The notes below the pieces were generated by a model. It was not told the origin of the DNA. It ran no database searches and worked only from the letters and a program-made list of their open reading frames with translations. A DNA stretch of 53,816 nt. It comes from Calditrichia bacterium. Its GTDB lineage: Bacteria; Calditrichota; Calditrichia; RBG-13-44-9; J075. The DNA lies in assembly GCA_028284445.1 (NCBI GenBank), contig JANQRS010000041.1:1-53816 (forward strand), given 5' to 3'. Positions 7,790 through 14,998 of this stretch are shown here, piece after piece. Both the position numbers and the translations under genes were made by a program. The number at the start of each line of letters is the position of its first letter. The stretch's first letter is position 1.

Positions 7790-8134
7790 ATGAGTATTCA
7801 AAAACCCCTGCAAAAACTCTTCTATTCTCTCTCCCAGGTATCTGAGATGCTGGAAGTTGAATCAGATTTGATCAAGAAATGGGAGGATGATTTTCCGCAA
7901 CTGACACCTGCCCGCAACCGCGCAGGGAACCGGAGTTATCGCGAAAAAGACGTGCAACTCCTTTTCCGTATCAAAGACCTGGTTGTCGATCAAAACCTCA
8001 CTGTGGATGAGTCCCTGGAAAAACTTCGGTCCTCGCGTGCCCGAACCCGCGCCGATGACTATTTAAAGTTGCAGCGTGTGTTGGGAGAATTGCGAATGGA
8101 AGTGAAAGAAATAAGCGATATTCTAAATTCTTGA
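7790..8134 (+). CDS. MerR-family transcriptional regulator, short form
   Basis: A 114-residue protein with an N-terminal MerR winged helix (LFYSLSQVSEMLEVESDLIKKWEDDFPQLTPARNRAGNRSYREKDVQLLFRI split here as helix-turn-helix about 12-35 and wing about 38-60), followed by one long coiled helix and no effector domain or Cys residues. Such minimal MerR proteins next to housekeeping genes are common in Bacteroidota-type genomes; the ligand, if any, is unknown. It has its own candidate promoter and is followed by 186 bp of noncoding DNA without a clear terminator. Confidence 0.85.
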   Translation: MSIQKPLQKLFYSLSQVSEMLEVESDLIKKWEDDFPQLTPARNRAGNRSYREKDVQLLFRIKDLVVDQNLTVDESLEKLRSSRARTRADDYLKLQRVLGELRMEVKEISDILNS

Positions 8135-8320
8135 GGAATAAGTCGCTTCGAAATTATTTTTTTCAGGCAGTAAATCCCAGGCTTCGTCACGCCAAAATAC
8201 CCTTCCTTTTCTATTATTCATCTTGCGAAGTGCTACGGCCGATAATACTTTTAGGCCAACCGGTTATTAGGATCCGGCAGGCGCAAGCAAACGACCAATA
8301 GCGTTCACATACAAGCCTAT

Positions 8321-11300
8321 ATGCAAGTAATTCCAATAGATGCCCTCGTTAGGCGAGGGCTGCAGTCAGGTCTGCTTATCGCGAGCCTGCTGTGTTTGAT
8401 CATCGTTCCCCTCGACGCGCAAACTCTGATTGTCCGCTTTGGACAGAAGGTTGATCTTTCTGTCGAGGCAGGTGAATATGTCAGCAAGAATGCGGCTTTA
8501 CAGTCGGCGATAGAAGATCTTTCTCCGAGGTTGATCTCCCGTCCACTTTCCAAATATAGCAGCACGCTTCCGGCCAAATTGCAGCAGGTGCAGGTTTGGC
8601 ACCTGGCAGATAGCAGCGAATTGAATTCCGCCCAAAAGCAATTGTCGGCGCTACCCGGTGTTCTTTCCGTGACACCGCTTCAGCACTACAAAATTGACCG
8701 TCGTCAGGGCGATCCGCTTCGAAACGAACAGTGGTATCTTGGGGCGATCCACGCACCTGAAGCGTGGCAACAGACCACCGGGAGTAGCGATGTTGTTATT
8801 GGAATTATCGATACCGGTGTTGATTATGAGCATGAAGATTTGGCGCAACAAATTTGGGTGAACGACGCCGAGGACCTTAATGGCAATGGCCGGCTCGACT
8901 CGCTGGATCTGAATGGGATCGACGACGATCAGAATGGATATGTCGACGATGTCGTTGGCTGGGACTTCACCAATGCGCCTAATTTTCCCGATAGAGGCGA
9001 TTTTCTTCATCCTGACAACGATCCTATGGATGAGTTTCTTAGTGGTCACGGAACACAAGCCGCAGGCATCATCGCTGCAACCCGCGATAATGGTATCGGG
9101 ATCAGCGGCATTGCGCCCGATGCCAGAGTGATGCCGCTGCGGGCCGGCACTTCATCCGGGTTTCTTGAAGAAGACGATGTCGCAGAAGCAATCGTTTATG
9201 CTGTCGAGAACGGCTGCAAGATTGTTAATATGAGTTTTGGTGACGTTGCCGTGTCATTCCTCCTACGTGACGCAATTGCCTATGGCGCGCAAAATGGTGT
9301 GCTGTTTGTTGCTTCAGCCGGAAACAGTAGCACCTCAGCCGCCAATTATCCCGCCGCTTTTGATGAAACAGTCTCTGTTGGCGCAACCAACGAAAATAAT
9401 AGTCTTGCCCCTTTTTCAAATTTTGGCAGCAAGCTGGACATTGTGGCCCCCGGCCAACAAGTAATGGCTACCGAAATCAATGATGATTACGGACCGGTTG
9501 ACGGCACTTCTTTTTCCGCGCCGGTGGTTGCCGGTGTTGCTGCACTGATATGGTCGGCCAATCCGCAATTCAGCGCCGAACAAGTAAAATCAGCACTATT
9601 TGCCGGTGCTGAAGATTATGGATTGTTTGGTTGGGATACCTTCTATGGCCATGGCCGGGTTGATGCTCTCGGCAGTCTCAATGTTGGGCAGCAAGGCGTT
9701 GCCCGGATTACCCACCCCGCAACCGACACCGGTGTCGCGGCGGATGAAATAGCGATAATGGGTAGTGTCTTTGGCCCAACGCTGCAGGCCTTTACACTTG
9801 GCTATGGCCCTGGAGCGACGCCGCAACTAATTTCCCCTCTGGTTGACGTGGCAGGGCAACAGGCAGTTGATGATACGCTCTTCCTCTGGGATGTCAGCGC
9901 ATTACCCGATTCAACTTACACGCTTGAGCTTCGGGTTGAGCAAGCCGGTGTCAACGACGTTGTCTTTCGCTCAACCTTCCGGCTCGATCGTACACCGCCG
10001 ACAATTACTGAAATGGATACCGTACAGATGATGGTGGGGCCGGATAACGGATACCTGATCACATTCAGCAGCGACGATCCGGTCTCGGCGGAGCTTCGGT
10101 TACGAAGTGGCGGGAATACATCGCCGGACGTAATCAGGACCTCTTCTTATTTTCGACATGAGCATCATTTCTTGATCTCCCAGGCGGATATTAGTGGAGA
10201 GCTTGCGTTCGATATTAAGATTGAGAATTCGGCAGGTTTGACCTCGGTAATTGATGATGCCGGTCAGCTCTTTCAGTTAACCCTGGATGAAGCTTTGCCC
10301 TTTGGTAATGTGCTGCTCAGCGAAGAAGTGCTCCCGTTTTCCGGTTTCTTGATGCCGGAGCTGGCTGATATCAACGGCAACGGGCAATTGGATTTGGTTC
10401 ATTCTGATCTGAACAGCGATAACCAGTTCGGTCCCGTTGTTGTCCGCGAGTACCACAATGGCATTTTTGAGCCGCGTTTGACAACAGATTTCCCCGGTAT
10501 TCCGCGTGATGCAGCCGTGCTTTTTAGTGAAGGCGGTGCAAACATACTGAGCGGGTTTGGCAGCAACTCCCTGATTTTGGGTGGAAATAGTGCCTTTTCG
10601 TATCCGACGACCATTAGCTGGTTTGACACAACAGATTTTTGGGGCAGCCGCTTTGCCAACCTCGATGATGATGCGGCGCCGGAGCTTCTTGCACTGACCT
10701 TTGGTGACTGGAAGGTCTTCGATATTGACGACGATTATCAGCTTGTTGAACAATTTCTCCTTGCTGACACCACGGCAGGCAGCAATCAATTTGGCGTGCC
10801 GATAAGCCAGGTTGCGGACCTCGACAACGACGGCCGGCAGGAGATCATCATCGCTGATCTGGATGGCGACATCTATATCTACGAATATGATGGCGCGGCC
10901 TATCCATTCAAGTGGGCAGAGCGCCTGGACGGACGTGGTGGCAACGGTCTGCTATCTGTCGCGGATGTGACTGGCGATGGCGTGCCGGAGTTGATTAGCG
11001 TCGTTCGCAATGAGCCGGAGGTGATTTTAGAATCCAATGTCAACACACGCTACTGGGTAATGGATGTTTGGACTGCTTCCGGCGATAATAAATACAAGCG
11101 GATCGGACGGCAGAATTTTCATGGCGTGACGGTACAACCCGGGGTGTTTAACGGACTTTCCGTTGTTGATGTCGATCAGAATGGACAGAGCGAGGTTCTG
11201 TTTACCCCCTTTCCTGAAGCATACCTGCTTGAATGGCAAGATGGTAAAATGGCGGTTCGCTGGTATCAGAACGGCTTGAACAGCAATGCCGCCCTCCAGG

Positions 11301-12535
11301 ATGATTTTGATGGTGATGGGCGCACGGAAGTGCTTATAAATAGCGATGCTGGGTTGATTCGATTTGAATCGACGTTTGACGCCAATCGGCCATCTCCGCC
11401 GCTGCAGTTGACCGCTGCTGCGCTGGAGATAGATCGCATCCGCCTGAACTGGCGGGAGACAGCCCAAGCCGATATTTACCGGATTTATCGAGGTGATGCC
11501 ACGGGCAGCCTGGTGCTGCATGATTCAACCAATTCGGGATACTTCCTCGATACGCTTCTAACGGAAGGTGCAGAATATAGCTATGCAGTATCGCTGGTAG
11601 ATGGCGCTTTTGATATTGCGGAAAGTGCCTTGAGTGAAGTGGTAAAGGCTACACCGAATCAGCCGCCGACCTTGTTGTCATCCACTGTGCTAAACCCGCG
11701 ACAACTACGTCTGGCATTCAGCGAGCCAATGTCAGACGGTGCGTTTCTGAGCGAACGGTATCTTATCGAAGGCATTGAGAAGTTTCCGCTGAGTGCCTTG
11801 CGAGCGGCAGATGGTAAAGAAGTGCTGATTTCATTTGATAAGCCAATTGACGCAGGTAACTATGTTTTGCGAGCCACAGACCTTAAGGATCGCGACAATA
11901 CGCCAATGGTAGTTGATACCTTGCAAATCCCTTTTACAATAGAGTTGGATGCAGAGCTGCTGTATGTCCGGAGTGTTCAGTTCCTCAACAAGCGCGCGCT
12001 AAAGGTCGTCTTCAATTCAGCAGTCGATCTGCTTTCAGCAGGTAACGCGGCAAATTATGCATTGTCACCGGACGGCGCGGTGCTCGCTGCGCAGCCGGAT
12101 AGTAGTGATAATCGCGTAGTACTTCTGGAGCTTGATGGCAAAAACCGTATGGGTGCCCTGGGAGTTGCCTATACGCTGACTGTCTCTGATATTAATGGTT
12201 TAGATGGGCGCGTATTGGATAGTGAACGGGCAAATCGTATTGGCATACCGGTGGCGGCGGCTGTTTTTGAGGATGTGTTCGTCTATCCGAATCCATATAA
12301 TGTTACCATGCATGACGGACCGTTAAGATTTGCCAATTTACCAAGAGATTCGGAAGTCTTTATCTTTAGTAGCGGTGGCGAGCTTTTACAAACCTTGACT
12401 GTTGAAAACGATCTTGGCGGGGTCTCCTGGGATTTAATGACAACGGGGGGTGGTTTTATCGAAAGTGGTGTGTATATTTACGTCGTACGCTTGAATGGTG
12501 GAGAAGAGAAAGGGAAATTTGTCATTGTCAAATAA
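8321..12535 (+). CDS. Secreted subtilisin-like (S8) protease with FG-GAP-like repeats and C-terminal sorting tail
   Basis: A 1404-residue multidomain protein. A signal peptide (RRGLQSGLLIASLLCLIIVP, cleavage after about residue 33) is followed by an inhibitor-like prodomain (to about 130), then the S8 domain with catalytic D164 (GIIDTG), H243 (SGHGTQ), oxyanion N335 (SAGNSS) and S397 (DGTSFSAP). The middle has calcium-type Asp-rich repeats of FG-GAP/VCBS kind (DINGNGQLD, DLDNDGRQE, DVTGDGVPE, DVDQNGQSE, DFDGDGRTE; about 685-1020), a fibronectin-III-like segment (about 1025-1115) and Ig-like domains. The end (VYPNPYN... SGVYIYVVRLNGG... KFVIVK) is a FlgD-like/type IX sorting tail. No ribosome-binding site is seen before ATG 8321. 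Its last 11 bp overlap the TTG-start coaE frame. Probably a cell-surface or released protease. Confidence 0.92.
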   Translation: MQVIPIDALVRRGLQSGLLIASLLCLIIVPLDAQTLIVRFGQKVDLSVEAGEYVSKNAALQSAIEDLSPRLISRPLSKYSSTLPAKLQQVQVWHLADSSELNSAQKQLSALPGVLSVTPLQHYKIDRRQGDPLRNEQWYLGAIHAPEAWQQTTGSSDVVIGIIDTGVDYEHEDLAQQIWVNDAEDLNGNGRLDSLDLNGIDDDQNGYVDDVVGWDFTNAPNFPDRGDFLHPDNDPMDEFLSGHGTQAAGIIAATRDNGIGISGIAPDARVMPLRAGTSSGFLEEDDVAEAIVYAVENGCKIVNMSFGDVAVSFLLRDAIAYGAQNGVLFVASAGNSSTSAANYPAAFDETVSVGATNENNSLAPFSNFGSKLDIVAPGQQVMATEINDDYGPVDGTSFSAPVVAGVAALIWSANPQFSAEQVKSALFAGAEDYGLFGWDTFYGHGRVDALGSLNVGQQGVARITHPATDTGVAADEIAIMGSVFGPTLQAFTLGYGPGATPQLISPLVDVAGQQAVDDTLFLWDVSALPDSTYTLELRVEQAGVNDVVFRSTFRLDRTPPTITEMDTVQMMVGPDNGYLITFSSDDPVSAELRLRSGGNTSPDVIRTSSYFRHEHHFLISQADISGELAFDIKIENSAGLTSVIDDAGQLFQLTLDEALPFGNVLLSEEVLPFSGFLMPELADINGNGQLDLVHSDLNSDNQFGPVVVREYHNGIFEPRLTTDFPGIPRDAAVLFSEGGANILSGFGSNSLILGGNSAFSYPTTISWFDTTDFWGSRFANLDDDAAPELLALTFGDWKVFDIDDDYQLVEQFLLADTTAGSNQFGVPISQVADLDNDGRQEIIIADLDGDIYIYEYDGAAYPFKWAERLDGRGGNGLLSVADVTGDGVPELISVVRNEPEVILESNVNTRYWVMDVWTASGDNKYKRIGRQNFHGVTVQPGVFNGLSVVDVDQNGQSEVLFTPFPEAYLLEWQDGKMAVRWYQNGLNSNAALQDDFDGDGRTEVLINSDAGLIRFESTFDANRPSPPLQLTAAALEIDRIRLNWRETAQADIYRIYRGDATGSLVLHDSTNSGYFLDTLLTEGAEYSYAVSLVDGAFDIAESALSEVVKATPNQPPTLLSSTVLNPRQLRLAFSEPMSDGAFLSERYLIEGIEKFPLSALRAADGKEVLISFDKPIDAGNYVLRATDLKDRDNTPMVVDTLQIPFTIELDAELLYVRSVQFLNKRALKVVFNSAVDLLSAGNAANYALSPDGAVLAAQPDSSDNRVVLLELDGKNRMGALGVAYTLTVSDINGLDGRVLDSERANRIGIPVAAAVFEDVFVYPNPYNVTMHDGPLRFANLPRDSEVFIFSSGGELLQTLTVENDLGGVSWDLMTTGGGFIESGVYIYVVRLNGGEEKGKFVIVK

Positions 12536-13358
12536 TGATCGTGGTAAGGAATCTCCGACTGGCGGAGAGCAGCAAGTAAAGAAGCCAAAAGCAAAATCCC
12601 CGAAAAGGTCTGAGCGCCCTCACAGCGATTCTCGCTCAAAGGGACGTTCAGAGCGCAGTCAGTCCCGGTCCCGGAGACGCCCGTCCGTGGGGCGCGATAA
12701 GCGTTCCAGATCCCGCCCGACAAGTGAATCCATGCTGATAGGCATCACCGGCGGCATTGGCAGCGGACAATCGACGGTTGCCGGCTTTTTGGAGACTGCC
12801 GGCGTATACGTTATAAATGCAGACAAGGTTGGCAAACAGGTGCTCGATCGCGACGATGCCGCGCGCAAGGAAATTCGCAAGCATTTCGGCCGCAAAGTAT
12901 TTTATCGGAATGGAAAAGTAAACCGCAAGTTGCTGGCAAAGATCGCATTTGGAGATAGCAAGAAAACCAAGACCTTGAATAAGATTGTACATCCGCGAAT
13001 GGTGGCGGCGGTTGTAGAGGAGATTGAAAAGGCCCGCGATGATAAGAATAATCAGTTCATCGCCCTTGATGCTGCATTGATATTCGAAATCCAATTGGAG
13101 CAGATGTTCGATGTGGTTATCGTTGTCTCGAGTCACCTGAAGCGACGGCTGGCTCGCGTCGAAGAACGCGACAAGTTGACCGAGGAAGAAATCCGCGATC
13201 GGATTGCGCAGCAAATCCCAATTGAAGACAAGGCGCGCTGGGCAGACTTCGTCATCCACAATAACGGCACTGTCGAACAATTGGAGGCAAAGACAGTTTC
13301 CTTAATGAAGCGGATTCAAAAGCTGTACGACTCACAAGACTGGCTGAAGGCTGGCTAG
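12525..13358 (+). CDS. coaE: Dephospho-CoA kinase with Arg/Ser-rich N-terminal extension
   Basis: The CoaE domain, starting at M(12732), makes coenzyme A from dephospho-CoA and ATP; it has the expected length (about 208 residues), the INADKVGKQVL segment and the lid-type 'LEERD-like' RVEERDKLTEEEIRDRI. Two oddities: the P-loop reads GGIGSGQST, with Gln (codon CAA) where nearly all P-loop kinases have Lys; and the frame is open for 69 codons before this ATG, encoding a basic, low-complexity stretch rich in Ser, Arg and Lys (KGRSERSQSRSRRRPSVGR). I chose TTG 12525 because AAAGGGAAA lies about 9 nt before it and it overlaps the subtilase stop, giving coupling; the ATG at 12732 has no ribosome-binding site. 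A strong terminator follows. Confidence 0.85.
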   Translation: MSNNDRGKESPTGGEQQVKKPKAKSPKRSERPHSDSRSKGRSERSQSRSRRRPSVGRDKRSRSRPTSESMLIGITGGIGSGQSTVAGFLETAGVYVINADKVGKQVLDRDDAARKEIRKHFGRKVFYRNGKVNRKLLAKIAFGDSKKTKTLNKIVHPRMVAAVVEEIEKARDDKNNQFIALDAALIFEIQLEQMFDVVIVVSSHLKRRLARVEERDKLTEEEIRDRIAQQIPIEDKARWADFVIHNNGTVEQLEAKTVSLMKRIQKLYDSQDWLKAG

Positions 13359-13398
13359 GTGGCTTTCTTGACAGATATTTTTGCTTGATTCCTTCAGA

Positions 13399-13430
13399 AA
13401 AGGCGCGTTTTATCGCGCCTTTAGTTTTTG
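13399..13430 (+). terminator. Intrinsic terminator after coaE
   Basis: AAAGGCGCG (13399-13407), loop TTTTAT, CGCGCCTTT (13414-13422), then AGTTTTTG. A perfect 9-bp stem 40 bp past the coaE stop. Confidence 0.85.
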
Positions 13431-13450
13431 TGAAAAAAAATATCGATTTT

Positions 13451-13479
13451 TTTCTGCCTTTCAACTTGTTGTATATATT
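13451..13479 (+). promoter_or_regulatory. Candidate promoter of the small transcript before gcvT
   Basis: TTTCTG (13451-13456), 17-bp spacer, TATATT (13474-13479, preceded by TTGTTGTA). It lies between the coaE terminator and the hairpin-rich region, so it could only serve the small transcript. Confidence 0.4.
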
Positions 13480-13553
13480 GAATTTGTGGTGTCTTTGTAA
13501 AAAAAGTTCAAAAAAAACAGCAAAATTCCCTAAAGTTTTTATGGGGAGGAGCG

Positions 13554-13583
13554 ATGATGATTAGTGAGGTTAGGAAACATTAG
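13554..13583 (+). CDS. Possible 9-residue peptide inside the small RNA
   Basis: ATG ATG ... TAG encodes MMISEVRKH. It is preceded almost directly by GGGGAGGAG (13543-13551), a very strong Shine-Dalgarno sequence, though the 2-4 nt spacing to the first ATG is short and 5-7 nt to the second is better. The stop codon lies in the AGGAAAC/GTTTCCT hairpin. It could be a real micro-peptide or a decoy; no homology can be judged at this size. Confidence 0.2.
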   Translation: MMISEVRKH

Positions 13584-13615
13584 TTTCCTCCCACATAGGC
13601 CTCCTCCAATGACAT

Positions 13616-13659
13616 TGGCCCTTTGATCTTGCGGTGAGTTCAAAGGGCCATATTTTTTT
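13616..13659 (+). terminator. Strong terminator ending the small RNA
   Basis: TGGCCCTTTGA (13616-13626) and TCAAAGGGCCA (13640-13650) form a perfect 11-bp stem with a 13-nt loop, followed by TATTTTTTT (to 13659). The loop contains most of a 17-mer (13624-13640) that recurs at 53491-53507. Confidence 0.85.
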
Positions 13660-13670
13660 GTCTTTTTCTG

Positions 13671-13700
13671 TTGCGTTACTTCTGCTCTTCTCTGTATTAT
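13671..13700 (+). promoter_or_regulatory. Candidate promoter of gcvT
   Basis: TTGCGT (13671-13676), 18-bp spacer, TATTAT (13695-13700), starting 11 bp after the terminator T-run and giving a leader of about 47 nt before ATG 13754. Confidence 0.5.
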
Positions 13701-13753
13701 TCGCCCCATAATCAACAATAGCCCAATACTGCATCTCACTTCAGGAGCCCTTA

Positions 13754-14827
13754 ATGGACAAAAAGACTGCGCTCTACGATTACCACGTGAAAGCCGGTGG
13801 CAAAATGGTAAGCTTCGCCGGATATCAAATGCCGATACAATATGCGAGTATTCTTGAAGAGCACAAACGTGTTCGGTCGACAGTCGGCGTTTTCGACGTG
13901 TCTCATATGGGCGAATTTGTAGTGAGTGGAGAAAAGGCCCTTGAGCTGGTGAATTATGTGACGATCAACGACGCCTCGAAAATCGCGGTGAATCAGGCGC
14001 AGTATACCGCCATGTGCTATGAAGATGGTGGCATCGTTGACGATTTAATTGTTTACAATCGCGGTGATCATTATTACCTGGTAGTTAATGCTGCAAACAT
14101 GGCCAAGGATTTTGAATGGATTTGCCAGCATCAAATGCCCGGCGCACAAGTGGAAAACATCAGTGATACCGTTACACAATTGGCCGTGCAGGGAAAGGAT
14201 GCTGAAGCGACGCTTCAGAAGCTGACAGATACAAAGCTCGACGAAATTGAATTCTATTGGTTTGTCAATGGGCGTCTGGCGGGTGTCGAAATGATCATTT
14301 CCCGAACCGGGTATACCGGTGAACCGGGTTTTGAGCTTTATTTTGATGTTGAGTATTCGGAGGCGGTTTGGGATGCAATCTTTGAAGCCGGTGCCGAGTT
14401 CGATATTGCGCCGATTGGCCTGGGCGCGCGAGATTCATTGCGCCTCGAGAAAAAATACTGTTTATATGGTAATGACATCAGCGCTGAGATCAATCCTTAC
14501 GAAGCCGGACTTGGCTGGATCACGAAATTGGACCAGGGTGATTTCCTTGGCAAAGCAGCTTTAGAAAAAGTCAAAGCCGACGGCACAACCCGTCGCATTG
14601 CCGGATTTACCGTAAATGGCAGGATGATCCCCCGCAAAGGCTACGAAATTCATTTAGGCGGAAAACGAGTGGGTGAGGTGACCAGTGGTGCTTTCTCGCC
14701 GATTCTGGATCAAAACATCGGTCTCGCCTTGATTGACAAACCACATAACAAAATAGGTACAGAGCTGGAGTTGGTAGCCCGGGGACGCTCGATGCCAATT
14801 GCCACAGTCAAGACGCCATTTGTCTAA
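13754..14827 (+). CDS. gcvT: Aminomethyltransferase (glycine cleavage T-protein)
   Basis: A 357-residue protein collinear with GcvT, which moves the aminomethyl carbon from the H-protein lipoyl arm to tetrahydrofolate. Seen are the N-terminal 'MVSFAGYQMPIQY', the folate-site block 'GVFDVSHMGEF' (about 46-56), 'QYTAMCYEDGGIVDDLIVY' (the Asp of DDL is the catalytic residue of the family), and 'SRTGYTGEPGFELYF' with 'GLGARDSLRLEKKYCLYGNDI'. The C-terminal barrel ends 'GLALIDKP'. AGGAG precedes the ATG. No gcvH or gcvP is in the window, so the rest of the system is elsewhere; a short membrane-peptide frame follows by 9 bp. Confidence 0.96.
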   Translation: MDKKTALYDYHVKAGGKMVSFAGYQMPIQYASILEEHKRVRSTVGVFDVSHMGEFVVSGEKALELVNYVTINDASKIAVNQAQYTAMCYEDGGIVDDLIVYNRGDHYYLVVNAANMAKDFEWICQHQMPGAQVENISDTVTQLAVQGKDAEATLQKLTDTKLDEIEFYWFVNGRLAGVEMIISRTGYTGEPGFELYFDVEYSEAVWDAIFEAGAEFDIAPIGLGARDSLRLEKKYCLYGNDISAEINPYEAGLGWITKLDQGDFLGKAALEKVKADGTTRRIAGFTVNGRMIPRKGYEIHLGGKRVGEVTSGAFSPILDQNIGLALIDKPHNKIGTELELVARGRSMPIATVKTPFV

Positions 14828-14836
14828 GAGGAATCT

Positions 14837-14923
14837 GTGCGCCGCAGCAAGATTATAAAGAAATACGGATTTATATTGGCCGTGGCAGCAATTTGCTATG
14901 CTTTTATTCAGTTCGCTCCATGA
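14837..14923 (+). CDS. Possible 28-residue single-span membrane peptide
   Basis: A GTG-start frame preceded by AAGAGGAAT with 5-nt spacing, directly after gcvT (9 bp). It encodes a basic N-terminus (MRRSKIIKKYG) followed by one hydrophobic helix (FILAVAAICYAFIQFAP). This is the shape of many genuine bacterial small membrane proteins, but its size allows no family assignment. It would be cotranscribed with gcvT. Confidence 0.4.
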   Translation: MRRSKIIKKYGFILAVAAICYAFIQFAP

Positions 14924-14998
14924 TGATGGGGCAGGGGGCAGATGGTTGCCGCCAATAGGAAATCGAAGATCTTTTCGAGAGGGGAAAGGGAAAAGTAA

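Larger units (their letters stand above)
13486..13660 (+). ncRNA. Candidate small RNA (about 175 nt) upstream of gcvT
   Basis: The segment lies between the coaE terminator and a perfect 11-bp intrinsic terminator, and gcvT has a separate candidate promoter after that terminator, so this looks like an independent transcription unit. Predicted structure: GGAGGAG (13545-13551) pairs with CTCCTCC (13601-13607), enclosing the hairpin AGGAAAC-ATTA-GTTTCCT (13572-13589), followed by the terminator stem. GGGGAGGAG resembles a ribosome-binding site, and CCTCCTCC is anti-Shine-Dalgarno-like, so the RNA could act on translation or encode the 9-residue peptide at 13554. It does not match the glycine riboswitch that often precedes gcv genes. 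No family recognised. Confidence 0.5.

Noticed and set aside
8160..8320. c-di-GMP (GEMM) riboswitch before the subtilase gene
   Set aside because: A GTCACGCC-like string is present, but the paired P1 and GNRA-loop arrangement is not.
13554..13583. Attenuator leader peptide controlling gcvT
   Set aside because: No run of glycine or serine codons, and gcvT has its own promoter after the terminator, so attenuation is unlikely.
13486..13660. Glycine riboswitch before gcvT
   Set aside because: The conserved glycine-aptamer core sequences are absent, and a terminator plus separate promoter lies between it and gcvT.
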